Part shown: in pieces, positions 35,671 through 45,026 of the stretch | Numbering within the stretch: the first letter of the stretch is position 1 | Layout of the letters: each line of letters begins with the position of its first letter | Assembly: GCF_900240405.1 (NCBI RefSeq) | Contig: NZ_OEQK01000003.1 | Span: 124,001-188,000, forward strand | Reading direction: 5' to 3' | Length of the DNA: 64,000 nucleotides | Source: Salirhabdus sp. Marseille-P4669 | Lineage (GTDB): Bacteria > Bacillota > Bacilli > Bacillales > Alkalibacillaceae | The notes under the pieces: model-generated | What the model was told of the DNA's origin: nothing | The model's database searches: none | Seen by the model: only the letters and a program-made list of their open reading frames with translations | Program-made: the position numbers and the translations under genes

Positions 35671-36324
35671 ATGACATATATTATCATAAGCCTCATCATT
35701 GGCTATTTACTCGGATGTATTCATCCATCCTATTTTATTAGTAAATGGAAGAAGATAAATATTAAAGAGCATGGTAGTAAAAATGCGGGTGCATCGAATA
35801 TAACGGTTGTGCTCGGCTGGAAATATGGAATCATTGTAGCGCTTATCGATATTATAAAACCTGTATTATCCATATTGTTAATATGGTTATTGTTTCAACA
35901 TTCCGTCGAAGCAAACGATTTACAGTTCCTTTATTATGTAAGTGGTGGGGCTGTCATAGTTGGACATATTTTTCCTTTTTTTATGAAGTTTAATGGTGGT
36001 AAAGGTACCGCCTCGTTAATTGGACTTTTCCTAGTAATAAATTGGAAAATTGCTTTAATTACGCTGATCTTATTTGTTGTTTTAACTATTGTTACAAACT
36101 ACATCGTTATTGGTGCACTCGCATTGAATGCATCCTTTCTTATTTTTACGTGGTATCCACAATTTGATATCGCGAAGGTGAGTATTGCCGGACTTCTTGT
36201 TCTTATATTTTTACTAAAGCATAAAGAGAACTTCATCCGTATTGTTAAGGGAACAGAAACAGGATTACGCTCAACGATGAAGAAGAAAAATAGCGATTAC
36301 AATTCAAAAGGGACTACGATATAG
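35671..36324 (+). CDS. Glycerol-3-phosphate acyltransferase, PlsY family
   Basis: 217 residues, five to six membrane helices. Motifs of PlsY are present: SKNAGASNITVVLGWKYG (phosphate-binding region) and FNGGKGTASLIGLFL. PlsY transfers acyl groups from acyl-phosphate to glycerol-3-phosphate in membrane lipid synthesis. It is longer than B. subtilis PlsY (about 193 residues) and lacks the usual parE/parC neighbours, so it may be a second copy. AAGGAGG ribosome site. Its stop lies within the shared terminator. Confidence 0.87.
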   Translation: MTYIIISLIIGYLLGCIHPSYFISKWKKINIKEHGSKNAGASNITVVLGWKYGIIVALIDIIKPVLSILLIWLLFQHSVEANDLQFLYYVSGGAVIVGHIFPFFMKFNGGKGTASLIGLFLVINWKIALITLILFVVLTIVTNYIVIGALALNASFLIFTWYPQFDIAKVSIAGLLVLIFLLKHKENFIRIVKGTETGLRSTMKKKNSDYNSKGTTI

Positions 36325-36335
36325 TCCCTTTTTTT
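36307..36335. terminator. Bidirectional terminator overlapping two gene ends
   Basis: Stem AAAGGGACTA/TAGTCCCTTT with T runs on both sides. It overlaps the 3' ends of the convergent PlsY and MFS genes, whose coding regions overlap by 11 bases. Confidence 0.88.
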
Positions 36336-37546
36336 AATGGTGATTTATTCGCATTTACTGCATCTGGCTTAATAAAGAAAAAGGATAACAAAACAGAAAT
36401 CAAACACAAACCGGAAAGTACGAAAAACAAATAAGAAGCGTAGCCTTTCATCATCATCGCAGTGATTGGAGGGCCTGCTGCAACACCTACAAATCGCATG
36501 CTACTGTATAAGGATGTTATCGTTCCGCGAACATCCTTTTCAACTCCTTCTGTAATAAGAGAATCAAGACAAGGCAACGACACACCAATACCTAGCCCTG
36601 TTAAGGACAAAAGTAGAATTAATAGAAAGATGGTCATCTCTTCTTTCACAAAAAATAACGAAACCATAGCAATGCTATTTCCAATCAAAATCAGCCACTT
36701 CATTAATACTTTATGCTCCCCTACTTTCTTCCCTGTTAAATAAGATGCCGAACATAAAATAAGTAAAGGGATTGCCAGGACAAATCCTTTGTAAATACCT
36801 TTAATATCGTATTTATCCTCTAATACTTCAGACAAGAAAAATAAAAATCCAAATAGAATATACATAATTAATCCACCAATGATAAAAATGGCAATTAACC
36901 ATTTTCCGTTCGTTTGAAACACTTTTTTAATCGTTTGTAAAAATTGCTTAAATGATGTTTCTTGTTTATCTTTTTTCTGTGGTGGTTTCACTAAAAAAAC
37001 AATTAAAATCGTTGCAATAAGAGACAGAACTGGAACTGCAAAAAATGGAGCATACCATATGATGAAAGCAAAAACAGATCCTAATATAGGACTTAAAACC
37101 TTACCGAACGTATTGGACGTTTCAATAATCCCTAAACCGTGTGTCACTTCCTCTTCATCTTTAAACATATCTCCTACGGTAGGTATGACGACAGGAAAAG
37201 CTCCTGATGCTCCTACTCCCTGTAAAAAGCGCCCAAGTAAAATAATCATATATGGATTCTCCATTAGCCAGGCAGCAGCGGCAGCAACACCCCCACCTAT
37301 TGCTGTAATAATTAAACTTGGAATGATTACTTTTTTTCTACCAAACTTGTCTGATAGATAACCTGCTAAGGGAATTAAGGGTATTGCCACTACAGAGTAA
37401 ACTGTAATGATCATACTTGACTGAAAAGGACTTATATCAATTTTATCTTCAATAACGGGTAAAACAGGGATAAACATAGAATTCGCCAATGTCATTAAAA
37501 GAGGGATAGAAGCTAAAGCAAATAAAGCCCATTTCTGCTTTCCCAT
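36314..37546 (-). CDS. MFS multidrug efflux transporter (YfmO-like)
   Basis: 410 residues, twelve helices. Motif A is GYLSDKFGRKKVII and motif C-like LSPILGSVFAF is present; SITVYSVVAIPLIPLAG matches the drug:H+ antiporter group, and the whole resembles B. subtilis YfmO. It exports unknown compounds using the proton gradient. ATG 37546 with TAGGAGTG upstream. A terminator-like hairpin sits in its leader with no other gene upstream, suggesting attenuation. Confidence 0.87.
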   Translation of the reverse strand: MGKQKWALFALASIPLLMTLANSMFIPVLPVIEDKIDISPFQSSMIITVYSVVAIPLIPLAGYLSDKFGRKKVIIPSLIITAIGGGVAAAAAWLMENPYMIILLGRFLQGVGASGAFPVVIPTVGDMFKDEEEVTHGLGIIETSNTFGKVLSPILGSVFAFIIWYAPFFAVPVLSLIATILIVFLVKPPQKKDKQETSFKQFLQTIKKVFQTNGKWLIAIFIIGGLIMYILFGFLFFLSEVLEDKYDIKGIYKGFVLAIPLLILCSASYLTGKKVGEHKVLMKWLILIGNSIAMVSLFFVKEEMTIFLLILLLSLTGLGIGVSLPCLDSLITEGVEKDVRGTITSLYSSMRFVGVAAGPPITAMMMKGYASYLFFVLSGLCLISVLLSFFFIKPDAVNANKSPLKKGTIS

Positions 37547-37909
37547 TTCTACACTCCTAACCTAAATTTACAATACCTACCCTATCAGTTTCCGTAAGTA
37601 AAGGAATTTTATGCGCATAAAAAAATACCATAGCCTGTGGTTAGCAAGCTATGGTAATAAGGGAAAAGTCATTTTAAGGAGAGGTTAATAACTTTACTTG
37701 TTATATACCCCAAATTGTCTTTCCAATAACATTATCCTAAAATTTATTTCTTTTTCACACTTTATTTGGACCGAATTCGTATCCGACTATAGATGGATTT
37801 TTAAAAACTATACTTTTAAATTGAAATTTTTTGAAAAATCTAGTAGGAAAAAATGGAAAAATGACGAAAACTATATATTGGGGGAGTTTTTAAAGAGAGG
37901 GGTTTCACT
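37547..37909. other. Non-coding interval between divergent efflux and kinase genes
   Basis: About 360 bases, AT-rich. It holds the minus-strand leader hairpin at 37616-37656 and the promoter region of the KinB-like kinase. A frame of 79 codons at 37698-37937 is not supported by codon use or ribosome site. Confidence 0.5.
37616..37656 (-). promoter_or_regulatory. Terminator-like hairpin in the leader of the efflux gene
   Basis: On the minus strand TACCATAGC...GCTATGGTA then seven T, ~70 bases before the MFS start codon. No minus-strand gene ends here, so it may be a transcription attenuator for the pump. Confidence 0.5.
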
Positions 37910-39202
37910 TTGGAAGTTGAGGTTCAGGGGATATTAGTAAATGTATTAATTATTTTTCTTGGTCAATTATCTATTCCGATTGTCCAAAATTTTTTAATCG
38001 ATAATAAAAAAATACAATATAAGCTTTCCATTTTTGTCGCTTCATCTATATCCATTATTTTGTGTATGACGTTTGCCTTTCCAATTAACGATCATTACCT
38101 TTACGATTTACGTTATGTTCCGTTAATTTTAGGAACCTTATATGGCGGCTACCGTGTGGGTATTGGTTTATTTGTTGTGCTTGTAACCTATCGTCTCTTT
38201 TTTGGTGGAATTGGCATTATTATAACTTTTTTCACTACGATAATTCTTGTTGCATTCGCCAGTCTTTTATCACGTAAGTTTTTAAACTCGAGAACATCGA
38301 TTAAGGTCGTGCTTACTATTGCATTACTACATATAACCCCTTTGCTAACCGGAATTATTTATTTAATTACCCATCTCCCTTACTTATCGCTTAATCAGTG
38401 GATTGTAAATGCAGCAACTTTTACAATAGGTTCTGTAATCCTAATCTACTTAACGGAATTAATACATAAGCATACTCTCCTAAAGGAACAAATTACGCAT
38501 TTTGAAAAATCCGTGACTGTTTCACATTTGGCGGCAAGCATTGCACATGAAATCCGCAACCCGTTAACAACAATAAAAGGATTTCTTCAAATTTTATTTG
38601 TAAAAGAATTTGACGAGAAAAGAAGAAGCTATTACAAGACAATTTTTAGTGAGCTTGAGCGAGCAGAGCATATTATTCACGATTATTTAACTCTCGCGAA
38701 GCCCCAAAACGATGACATTATACTATTTGATACCAAAGCAGAGCTTGAGAAAACGATATCTATTCTTACACCATTAGCCAAAAAGAATAAAGTAAACATT
38801 TCTACTCAGTTGGAATCACTATATACGAAGGGTAATATTCAGCAATTTGTCCAAGCATTAATAAACATTATAAAAAATGGAATTGAAGCAATGCCAAATG
38901 GTGGCGAGATGATGATTCAATCTTCTATTGAAAATAACAAAATAAAGCTCTCCATCTGTGACACAGGGGTTGGCTTAACGAAAGATCAGGTTCAAAAACT
39001 AGGACAGCCTTATTTCTCAACAAAAGGGGATAAAGGAACTGGACTTGGGTTAATGGTTACTTTTAATATTATTCAATCCTTTGGAGGTAGAGTGAGTGTA
39101 GAAAGCGAGGTTAATAAAGGAACTTGCTTTGTTATAACACTTCCTTTAGAGGAGCATATTCAAGATTCTTTAAGTGAGGTTGCTAGTGAACTAAAACAGT
39201 AG
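37910..39202 (+). CDS. KinB-like sporulation sensor histidine kinase
   Basis: 430 residues. Five to six N-terminal membrane helices (1-185), with RYVPLILGTLYGGYR of the 5TMR-LYT sensor type, then a histidine kinase core: H-box SIAHEIRNPLTTIKGF (His213), N-box NIIKNGIEAMPNGG, G1 DTGVGL and G2 GTGLGLMVTF. The build resembles KinB, which feeds phosphate into the Spo0F-Spo0B-Spo0A relay. No response regulator is adjacent, as expected for a phosphorelay kinase. Start is TTG 37910 with GAGGGG seven bases upstream. Confidence 0.87.
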   Translation: MEVEVQGILVNVLIIFLGQLSIPIVQNFLIDNKKIQYKLSIFVASSISIILCMTFAFPINDHYLYDLRYVPLILGTLYGGYRVGIGLFVVLVTYRLFFGGIGIIITFFTTIILVAFASLLSRKFLNSRTSIKVVLTIALLHITPLLTGIIYLITHLPYLSLNQWIVNAATFTIGSVILIYLTELIHKHTLLKEQITHFEKSVTVSHLAASIAHEIRNPLTTIKGFLQILFVKEFDEKRRSYYKTIFSELERAEHIIHDYLTLAKPQNDDIILFDTKAELEKTISILTPLAKKNKVNISTQLESLYTKGNIQQFVQALINIIKNGIEAMPNGGEMMIQSSIENNKIKLSICDTGVGLTKDQVQKLGQPYFSTKGDKGTGLGLMVTFNIIQSFGGRVSVESEVNKGTCFVITLPLEEHIQDSLSEVASELKQ

Positions 39203-39257
39203 AGGTGTCTCTATTAACTTTTCGTAAGTCTATTTATGTCTTAGTTTATATAAATCA

Positions 39258-39306
39258 GAGAGCTGTATTTGATCCAACATATTTATTGGTATCTTATACA
39301 GCTCTC
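39258..39306 (+). terminator. Inverted repeat after the kinase gene
   Basis: Stem GAGAGCTGTAT/ATACAGCTCTC with a 27-base loop and no clear T run. Probable weak terminator. Confidence 0.5.
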
Positions 39307-39363
39307 GCTTCGTTAATTGATGATGAGTGCTAGTCACGCTTCGGCAAAATATATCGCTTGTCT

Positions 39364-39852
39364 TTAGGCTAAGAGCAACTGATAGATACTTACATCTAAC
39401 CAACGGTTGTTTTTATTACCAACTTCCTTTAGCTTACCTACCTCTTTGAAATCAAACTTTTCATGAAAGCGAATGCTTTCCTCATTTTCTGAAGTAATGA
39501 AAGAAAGAATCGTATGATACTTTCTCCTCCTGCCTTCTTCTATCATTGCAAGCATTAATTCTTTCCCTATCCCTCTATTGTGGGAGTCTGGGGAAACATA
39601 GATAGAAAGCTCCACCGTCTGTTTATAGGCTATTTTAGGGCGATAAGCGGATAAATAAGCATATCCCAATAGCTGATTATCCTTCATTGCAACAATCAGC
39701 GGATAATCATGTATAAATTTTTCAAACCATCCGTCCATATCCGATAGTGTTTTTCGTTGTTTGTCAAAAATAATCGTAGTGTGTTCAATATAGTAATTCA
39801 TAATTTCCAAGATTTGTGGTAAGTCTTCTTTTAATCCTTGTCTCAATATCAT
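39364..39852 (-). CDS. GNAT N-acetyltransferase (Pat/Bar-like)
   Basis: 162 residues. The acetyl-CoA site HNRGIGKELMLAMIE and the N-terminal IMNYYIEHTTIIFD, together with FHEKFDFKEVGKLKEVG, resemble phosphinothricin/methionine-sulfoximine acetyltransferases. Substrate unknown. It lies downstream of the RsgA homologue on the same strand, with a 58-base gap and GGAGG ribosome site. Confidence 0.8.
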   Translation of the reverse strand: MILRQGLKEDLPQILEIMNYYIEHTTIIFDKQRKTLSDMDGWFEKFIHDYPLIVAMKDNQLLGYAYLSAYRPKIAYKQTVELSIYVSPDSHNRGIGKELMLAMIEEGRRRKYHTILSFITSENEESIRFHEKFDFKEVGKLKEVGNKNNRWLDVSIYQLLLA

Positions 39853-39910
39853 TACTGCTGTCCTCCATGAACGTGTAATAAGGCTCCCCAGTAGAGGAGA
39901 ACCTTATTTA

Positions 39911-40954
39911 TTATAAAGAATTTCTTTTCTTAAACTCTTTATATTGTATTTTATTTGCTCGATTCGTTCCATATTTTTCTTTTAATTCGTGTCGTCTTAC
40001 TTCTCTACCAAATTTTCGATAATTTTGTAATCGCTCCAGATCTAGCTCACCATTTTCTATTGCTGCTTTAACAGCACAGTTCGGTTCTGTTTCATGCTTA
40101 CAATCGGTAAATTGACAGGCTTTCGATAATGCATCAATTTCCTCAAAAGCATGATTAACTGTTTCTTCATTTCCCCATAGTTGGAGCTCACGCATTCCAG
40201 GTGTGTCAATGATGATGCCACCCTCTGGTAATACAAATAACTCACGATGTGTAGTTGTATGCTTCCCCTTATGATCTCCTACCCGTACATCATTCGTTTT
40301 TTGAAGCTCTTCTCCAAACAATTGATTAAGGACAGTAGATTTTCCAACTCCAGATGAACCAAGAAGGGAATACGTGTTACCACCCTTTATAAGCGGAATC
40401 AACTTGTCATAGCCTTCTCCACTAATAGAATCTACAGCAACGACAGGGACACCTGGAGCAATTCGCTCTACACTTAGAAATTTATTTTCCACGTCTTCAC
40501 ATAGATCTTTTTTCGTCAGAACAAAAACAGGGGTTGCGCCACTTTCATATACCACATATAAATAGCGCTCCATTCTTCTTAAGTTAAAATCATTATTTAG
40601 CGCATTTACAAGTAGGACAACATCAATATTCGTCCCTAATAATTGCTCTTTTTGCTGTTGTCCAGCAACTTTTCTTGATAATATACTTTTACGATCCAAA
40701 ATTTTATGAATAACTGCTTGTTGGTCTCCCTCAAGTCGTTGATATAAAACCCAATCACCCACAGAAGGTAAATCCCGGCTGCTTTCAGCTAAATACCGTA
40801 CTTTCCCTAAAATGGATGCCTGAAATTCTCCCTCTGGACAAAGAATTTTATATCGCTCGTTAGCTGAGAAAGATACACGTCCAACCTTTAACTCACTCTC
40901 CGAAGCTTGTTCTGAAAAAAACGCATGAAAACCTAATTGTTCTAATGAATACAT
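39911..40954 (-). CDS. rsgA: Ribosome small-subunit GTPase A (RsgA)
   Basis: 347 residues. Circularly permuted GTPase order: G4 LTKKD, then G1 GSSGVGKST, G2/G3 TTTHRE, DTPGMRE. An N-terminal OB-fold (to ~100) and a C-terminal zinc knuckle CQFTDCKHETEPNC complete the family plan. RsgA tests late 30S assembly and is stimulated by ribosomes. Bacillaceae usually have a shorter RsgA beside prkC; this longer form may be a second copy. ATG 40954 is preferred over 40963, which abuts GGGAGG. Confidence 0.9.
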   Translation of the reverse strand: MYSLEQLGFHAFFSEQASESELKVGRVSFSANERYKILCPEGEFQASILGKVRYLAESSRDLPSVGDWVLYQRLEGDQQAVIHKILDRKSILSRKVAGQQQKEQLLGTNIDVVLLVNALNNDFNLRRMERYLYVVYESGATPVFVLTKKDLCEDVENKFLSVERIAPGVPVVAVDSISGEGYDKLIPLIKGGNTYSLLGSSGVGKSTVLNQLFGEELQKTNDVRVGDHKGKHTTTHRELFVLPEGGIIIDTPGMRELQLWGNEETVNHAFEEIDALSKACQFTDCKHETEPNCAVKAAIENGELDLERLQNYRKFGREVRRHELKEKYGTNRANKIQYKEFKKRNSL

Positions 40955-40982
40955 TCGATTCATTCCTCCCTAGATTTAGGAG

Positions 40983-41016
40983 GACAAAGAATAGAGTCTT
41001 CTATACTAATGTGTCC
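40983..41016 (-). promoter_or_regulatory. Leader hairpin before rsgA
   Basis: GGACA...TGTCC outer stem with inner ATAGA-AGAC-TCTAT stem, ending some ten bases before the GGGAGG site of rsgA. It might affect translation. Inferred only. Confidence 0.3.
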
Positions 41017-41075
41017 CCCTTTAAATACTGACGATTAAATGATTTGAGGTTTCTATTCCTAACAACAATACTCAT
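41001..41075 (-). CDS. Possible 24-residue leader peptide upstream of rsgA
   Basis: MSIVVRNRNLKSFNRQYLKG then DTLV. An AAGGAG lies about 11 bases upstream of ATG 41075. Basic, not hydrophobic. Its end overlaps the leader hairpin of rsgA, so it could act as an upstream reading frame. The spacing is long and evidence thin. Confidence 0.25.
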   Translation of the reverse strand: MSIVVRNRNLKSFNRQYLKGDTLV

Positions 41076-41179
41076 AAAACATCACGCTCCTTTATTAAAA
41101 GTATTTTTATTATAACAGAAATAAATGGAAATAGAATGAGGCAATTATTGTTTTTTCGAAAAACTTTTACATTTATCTT

Positions 41180-43018
41180 CTATCGAATCTCATTTGTACC
41201 TTGAATTAAATTTTTTAATTTAGACACATCTTGATGTTCCTTTCGATTTTCAAACGTAATCCAAGGACAGCCTTTCGTCAAAACACGATCCGCTACATTT
41301 TTTATCGTAAATAAAGTGGGGGTTAGATCATCCGTGACCTCCTCCCAAAATAAAGGAGTTGCAACAGTTCCTTCTTTCGTTGCCCGTGGAGAGTAAGGCG
41401 CAATAATTGTCTTACCCTCTGCGTGTTGGACAAAATCTACATACAAACGGTTTCCTCTTTTTTTCTTTAACCGTTCAATTGTGAAAAGTTCCGGATGATG
41501 GTTTACTAGCATTTTCGCAACAGCTTCTGTAAAAACACGGCTCTCCTCATAGGTTAAACTTCCTTCTCGAATGGGTATATGAATTTGCAATCCTTTATTA
41601 CCTGAAGTTTTTACAAAGGAATGGATTTGTAAAAAGTCACACATCTCTTTTACTATTTTCGCTGCTTGTATAGCTAAATAAAATTCCTCTCTAGATGGCG
41701 GGTCTAAATCAAACACAATTTCATCAGGATAGGGTGAACTGGCTTTTTGGAAAGGGATATGGAATTCCAATGTGCCTTGATTCCCTATCCAAATTAGTCC
41801 TTCTAGCGTATTACAAAGAATGAACTCTTCCCCATTTTCTACAATACCATCAACAAAATCAGGCGTATGCTCTGCTCGATGCTTTTGATAAAAAGATTGA
41901 TCCCCTACACCGTGCGGATACCGTATGAGAGTAAGCTTTTTATCACGAATTCTAGGTAGCATATAGGGAGCCAATTTCCGTAAATGTAAAATCAAATCCA
42001 TTTTGGAGTAAGAAACATCTGGCCATAATGGCTTTTCAGGGTTCGTTATCTCGACTTGTTCTGGAAGCATTGCTAAATCGACTTCTACCTTCTCTTTCGT
42101 ACATTCCTCAGGCTGAAGGTCAAAACGAAATTTGGAGAACATGGGCTCTCGAAATTGACCTTCATCTACTTGTAAACAGTATACCTCGATGCAAATACCT
42201 GGTGGAATAGCATAACTTCCATTCTGTAGCTTCGTACCTTTCTCGTAAATTAAGCTTTTAAGTGTTTCTAATTCATTATCTTGAAATCCGTTTTTCACTA
42301 CCCCAATTTCCGTATACCGACCATCCGCAACAACGGAAACTGTAAAATATCCGTTACTAGGGTCGTAGCCTGTAATGACACCAGTAATCTTTTTCCAATT
42401 TTTTATTTTCAACCAATGGTCTACTCGTTTCCCCGCTTCATATTTATTATCCTTGCGTTTTGCTATAATCCCTTCACCAAATTCAACCTGAAGCTTATTC
42501 CAAAGCTCCTGAAAGCTTTTGGTAGCTGAAACCATACCAATTGGTTCCATAGGCTGTGGTGTGGTGGGCCAGCCCGCTCTTGTGAATACGTTTTTTATCA
42601 TTTCCTTTCTTTCCATAAACGGTTTAGTTTCCACGTTTGTTCCCCGAATTTTCAATAGATCAAAACATAGAAATGTGGCATTGCGTTTGGATGCGAATTC
42701 CTTTATTTTTTCTTGTTGCTTAAATCGGCCTCGTTGTTGTAATAAACGAAAATTAGCTTGTAGAGGTGTGTTTAAAATCACTATTTCACCGTCTAATTTT
42801 AATGGTAAAAGATCTTGTAACTCCTTAGCATATTGTTCACAGAAGGAAATGATTTCCGGAAAGTTTCCTGTTAAATCATTACCATTCCTAGAGATTAATT
42901 GGATACTTGTTGTTGTCCACTTTAGAAAAGCACGAAAACCATCATACTTAACCTCGAACATCCATTCCGTACTATTCGGAACATTACTAGAAAGTTTTGG
43001 TAACATTGGCTTTTTCAT
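41180..43018 (-). CDS. ligD: ATP-dependent DNA ligase/polymerase LigD
   Basis: 612 residues, the length of B. subtilis LigD. The ligase domain is N-terminal: catalytic Lys24 in EVKYDGFRA, LDGEIV, EGIIAKRKD and the OB region. The polymerase/primase domain follows (~325-600) with FDLDPP, KTSGNKGLQIHIP and VDFVQHAEGKTIIAP. There is no phosphoesterase domain. With Ku it repairs double-strand breaks by non-homologous end joining, important in spores. GGGGG ribosome site; divergent from ku. Confidence 0.95.
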   Translation of the reverse strand: MKKPMLPKLSSNVPNSTEWMFEVKYDGFRAFLKWTTTSIQLISRNGNDLTGNFPEIISFCEQYAKELQDLLPLKLDGEIVILNTPLQANFRLLQQRGRFKQQEKIKEFASKRNATFLCFDLLKIRGTNVETKPFMERKEMIKNVFTRAGWPTTPQPMEPIGMVSATKSFQELWNKLQVEFGEGIIAKRKDNKYEAGKRVDHWLKIKNWKKITGVITGYDPSNGYFTVSVVADGRYTEIGVVKNGFQDNELETLKSLIYEKGTKLQNGSYAIPPGICIEVYCLQVDEGQFREPMFSKFRFDLQPEECTKEKVEVDLAMLPEQVEITNPEKPLWPDVSYSKMDLILHLRKLAPYMLPRIRDKKLTLIRYPHGVGDQSFYQKHRAEHTPDFVDGIVENGEEFILCNTLEGLIWIGNQGTLEFHIPFQKASSPYPDEIVFDLDPPSREEFYLAIQAAKIVKEMCDFLQIHSFVKTSGNKGLQIHIPIREGSLTYEESRVFTEAVAKMLVNHHPELFTIERLKKKRGNRLYVDFVQHAEGKTIIAPYSPRATKEGTVATPLFWEEVTDDLTPTLFTIKNVADRVLTKGCPWITFENRKEHQDVSKLKNLIQGTNEIR

Positions 43019-43124
43019 TGCGTTTCCCCCTTTCGTTACTGTTATTGTGACAATTTATCAATGGTTCTATTAAATATTTAGAAGTAGAAACGGAGAAGAT
43101 AAGGGACAAAAAGGAGTGATTGGT

Positions 43125-43967
43125 ATGCATACAATGTGGAAAGGCACTATAAGTTTCGGTTTAGTCAACATTCCGATAAAATTACATGCTGCAACAGAAA
43201 ATAAGGATATAAAACTAAGACAGCTTCATAAAGAATGTCAATCACCTATTCAATACGAAAAAGTTTGTCCTGTATGTGAGAAAGAAATTGATAATGAGGA
43301 TATAGTGAAAGCATATGAATATGCAAAGAATAAATTTGTAGTGTTAGATGATGATGAGCTAGAGAAGCTGAAAAAGGAGCAGGAAGACAAGTCTGTTGAG
43401 ATTATTGATTTTGTAAAACTAGAAGAAATTGACCCAATCTATTTTGAGAAGACCTATTATATGTCGCCTAATGATGGTGGCAGTAAAGCTTATGCATTAC
43501 TACGCAAATCACTTCAAGATACTGGTAAAATAGGTGTTGCCAAAATTATCATTCGGTCCAAAGAACAATTGGCGATTGTACGTGTGTATAACAATACGTT
43601 AGTGATGGAAACCATTCATTTTCCTGATGAAGTACGAGCTGTTGAAAATGTACCGAATGTACCTGCGGAAGAAGCTTTAGGAGAAAAAGAACTGGAAACG
43701 GCAAAAATGTTAATTGATCAACTCACGACAGAATTTGATCCTGAAAAATATACAGATGAATATCGTACGGCATTGCTTGATTTAATAGAAGAAAAGAAAA
43801 ATAATGAACAAGTTACAACTGCAAAGGATAAGCCAATGCCGGATAATGTTACCGATTTAATGGCTGCATTGCAAGCATCGTTGGACCGCTCCAAAAAAGG
43901 AACTACTAAAAAGACGACAAAGCGAAAAACAACTGCACCAAAAACAAAGAAAGCCGCTTCTCAATAA
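43125..43967 (+). CDS. ku: Ku DNA end-binding protein
   Basis: 280 residues. MHTMWKGTISFGLVNIPIK is the classical start of bacterial Ku; CVCEKE-type cysteines (CPVCEKEID) and the bridge region follow. The C-terminal ~25 residues are a Lys/Thr tail likely to bind DNA. Ku homodimers hold DNA ends and recruit LigD. ATG 43125 lies eight bases after AAGGAG; the GTG at 43116 is too close. Divergent from ligD across ~105 bases, so both may share a forespore promoter region as in B. subtilis. Confidence 0.95.
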   Translation: MHTMWKGTISFGLVNIPIKLHAATENKDIKLRQLHKECQSPIQYEKVCPVCEKEIDNEDIVKAYEYAKNKFVVLDDDELEKLKKEQEDKSVEIIDFVKLEEIDPIYFEKTYYMSPNDGGSKAYALLRKSLQDTGKIGVAKIIIRSKEQLAIVRVYNNTLVMETIHFPDEVRAVENVPNVPAEEALGEKELETAKMLIDQLTTEFDPEKYTDEYRTALLDLIEEKKNNEQVTTAKDKPMPDNVTDLMAALQASLDRSKKGTTKKTTKRKTTAPKTKKAASQ

Positions 43968-43980
43968 GAAGCGGCTTTCT
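43948..43980 (+). terminator. Terminator overlapping the ku stop
   Basis: Stem AGAAAGCCGCTTCT/AAGAAGCGGCTTTCT; the ku stop codon lies in the loop. T run is short. Confidence 0.75.
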
Positions 43981-43997
43981 CATCTATTACCGGGGCT

Positions 43998-44204
43998 TTA
44001 CGTTAATCTTTTTCCTCTATACTCCTTCTTTAATTGATTCGACGGTTTTACAACTGCTCTTTCTTTTAATATAAGGAAATATACGGATATTGGTACAACG
44101 AATAAGGCAACAAGTGAATCATTAATGACATCAAGCGTATAGAGCGTTACAGCAGCAGAGAGAAATAGTAGCAACGTTAAATTAAGAATGAGAAGCTTAT
44201 TCAT
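43998..44204 (-). CDS. Small two-helix membrane protein
   Basis: 68 residues from ATG 44204 (AGGTGA upstream). MNKLLILNLTLLLFLSAAVT and LVALFVVPISVYFLIL form two helices, followed by a basic tail KKEYRGKR. No family recognised. Convergent with ku. Confidence 0.55.
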   Translation of the reverse strand: MNKLLILNLTLLLFLSAAVTLYTLDVINDSLVALFVVPISVYFLILKERAVVKPSNQLKKEYRGKRLT

Positions 44205-44366
44205 GTTATCACCTGCCTTATTAATAAAATATGAATTTGGAAACATATAGGTGTCATCGATTATTTTTTTGTTCTTCCTCTCAATTATTCATTTTTATAT
44301 ATGAATTTTTAGTTTAAAATGGAATAAGAGTATTTTTTAAAAGTTATTTAAACGAGGTGGATAGTG

Positions 44367-45026
44367 TTGAAGCAGTTTTTAATCTTATGTAGCATCTTAT
44401 TTCTGCTAGTTGGATGCTCAGATAAAGTAGCAGATGAAGTAGCAATACCAGTACTTAGCCCGGAAGAGGAGGAAGTTCGAATTGAGCTCCCTAATGAAGT
44501 TACGTTTCCAGTAGATGGTGAAAGTTATACAATCACCTTAAGTGAAATTCCATTTCTAGCACATTATTTATCAAGCTCCACCAATGTTAATCAAACGATT
44601 GAAGGCTTTCGTGGACAAACCATTCATAACTCGGAAGATTTCAAATTAATTATGATGGAATACGCTTGTCAAAATACTACCCAAAAGTGCTCCTATATTT
44701 TAATTAAGGAATACGGAGATAACACAGCTATGGTGCCACTTACAGACCTAGCTAAATATGAGGATTATACCTTGTCTCCAGAAGAAGAATACGTCATTGT
44801 TCAATTTAATCGCGAAACAAATAGTGGAACTAGGAGTCATTTACTCGCTGTTCATTTAAAAGATGAAGAAGTAGTTAAATTGTCCAATCCTGATCTATCA
44901 TCGGATGTACTACATTATAATTACCCGATTGAGTCCATCACTTGGGTTGAGGAAAATATAATAGAGATTGAATTATCTGGTACATTGACGGAAGGGCTTT
45001 CCAATCCGATTCGGTTGGAAATGTAA
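44367..45026 (+). CDS. Lipoprotein of unknown function
   Basis: 219 residues. Lipobox LLVGC (Cys17) after a hydrophobic signal; the mature part is beta-rich and acidic, with no recognised domain. Start TTG 44367 has GAGGTG seven bases upstream; a GTG three bases earlier is possible. CQNTTQKCSYILIKEYGDNT contains a Cys pair that may form a disulphide. Convergent with a SurA-like gene. Confidence 0.65.
   Translation: MKQFLILCSILFLLVGCSDKVADEVAIPVLSPEEEEVRIELPNEVTFPVDGESYTITLSEIPFLAHYLSSSTNVNQTIEGFRGQTIHNSEDFKLIMMEYACQNTTQKCSYILIKEYGDNTAMVPLTDLAKYEDYTLSPEEEYVIVQFNRETNSGTRSHLLAVHLKDEEVVKLSNPDLSSDVLHYNYPIESITWVEENIIEIELSGTLTEGLSNPIRLEM

Noticed and set aside
37698-37937. 79-codon plus-strand frame upstream of the kinase
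   Set aside because: Overlaps the well-supported TTG start of the kinase, has no ribosome site and lies in AT-rich non-coding sequence.
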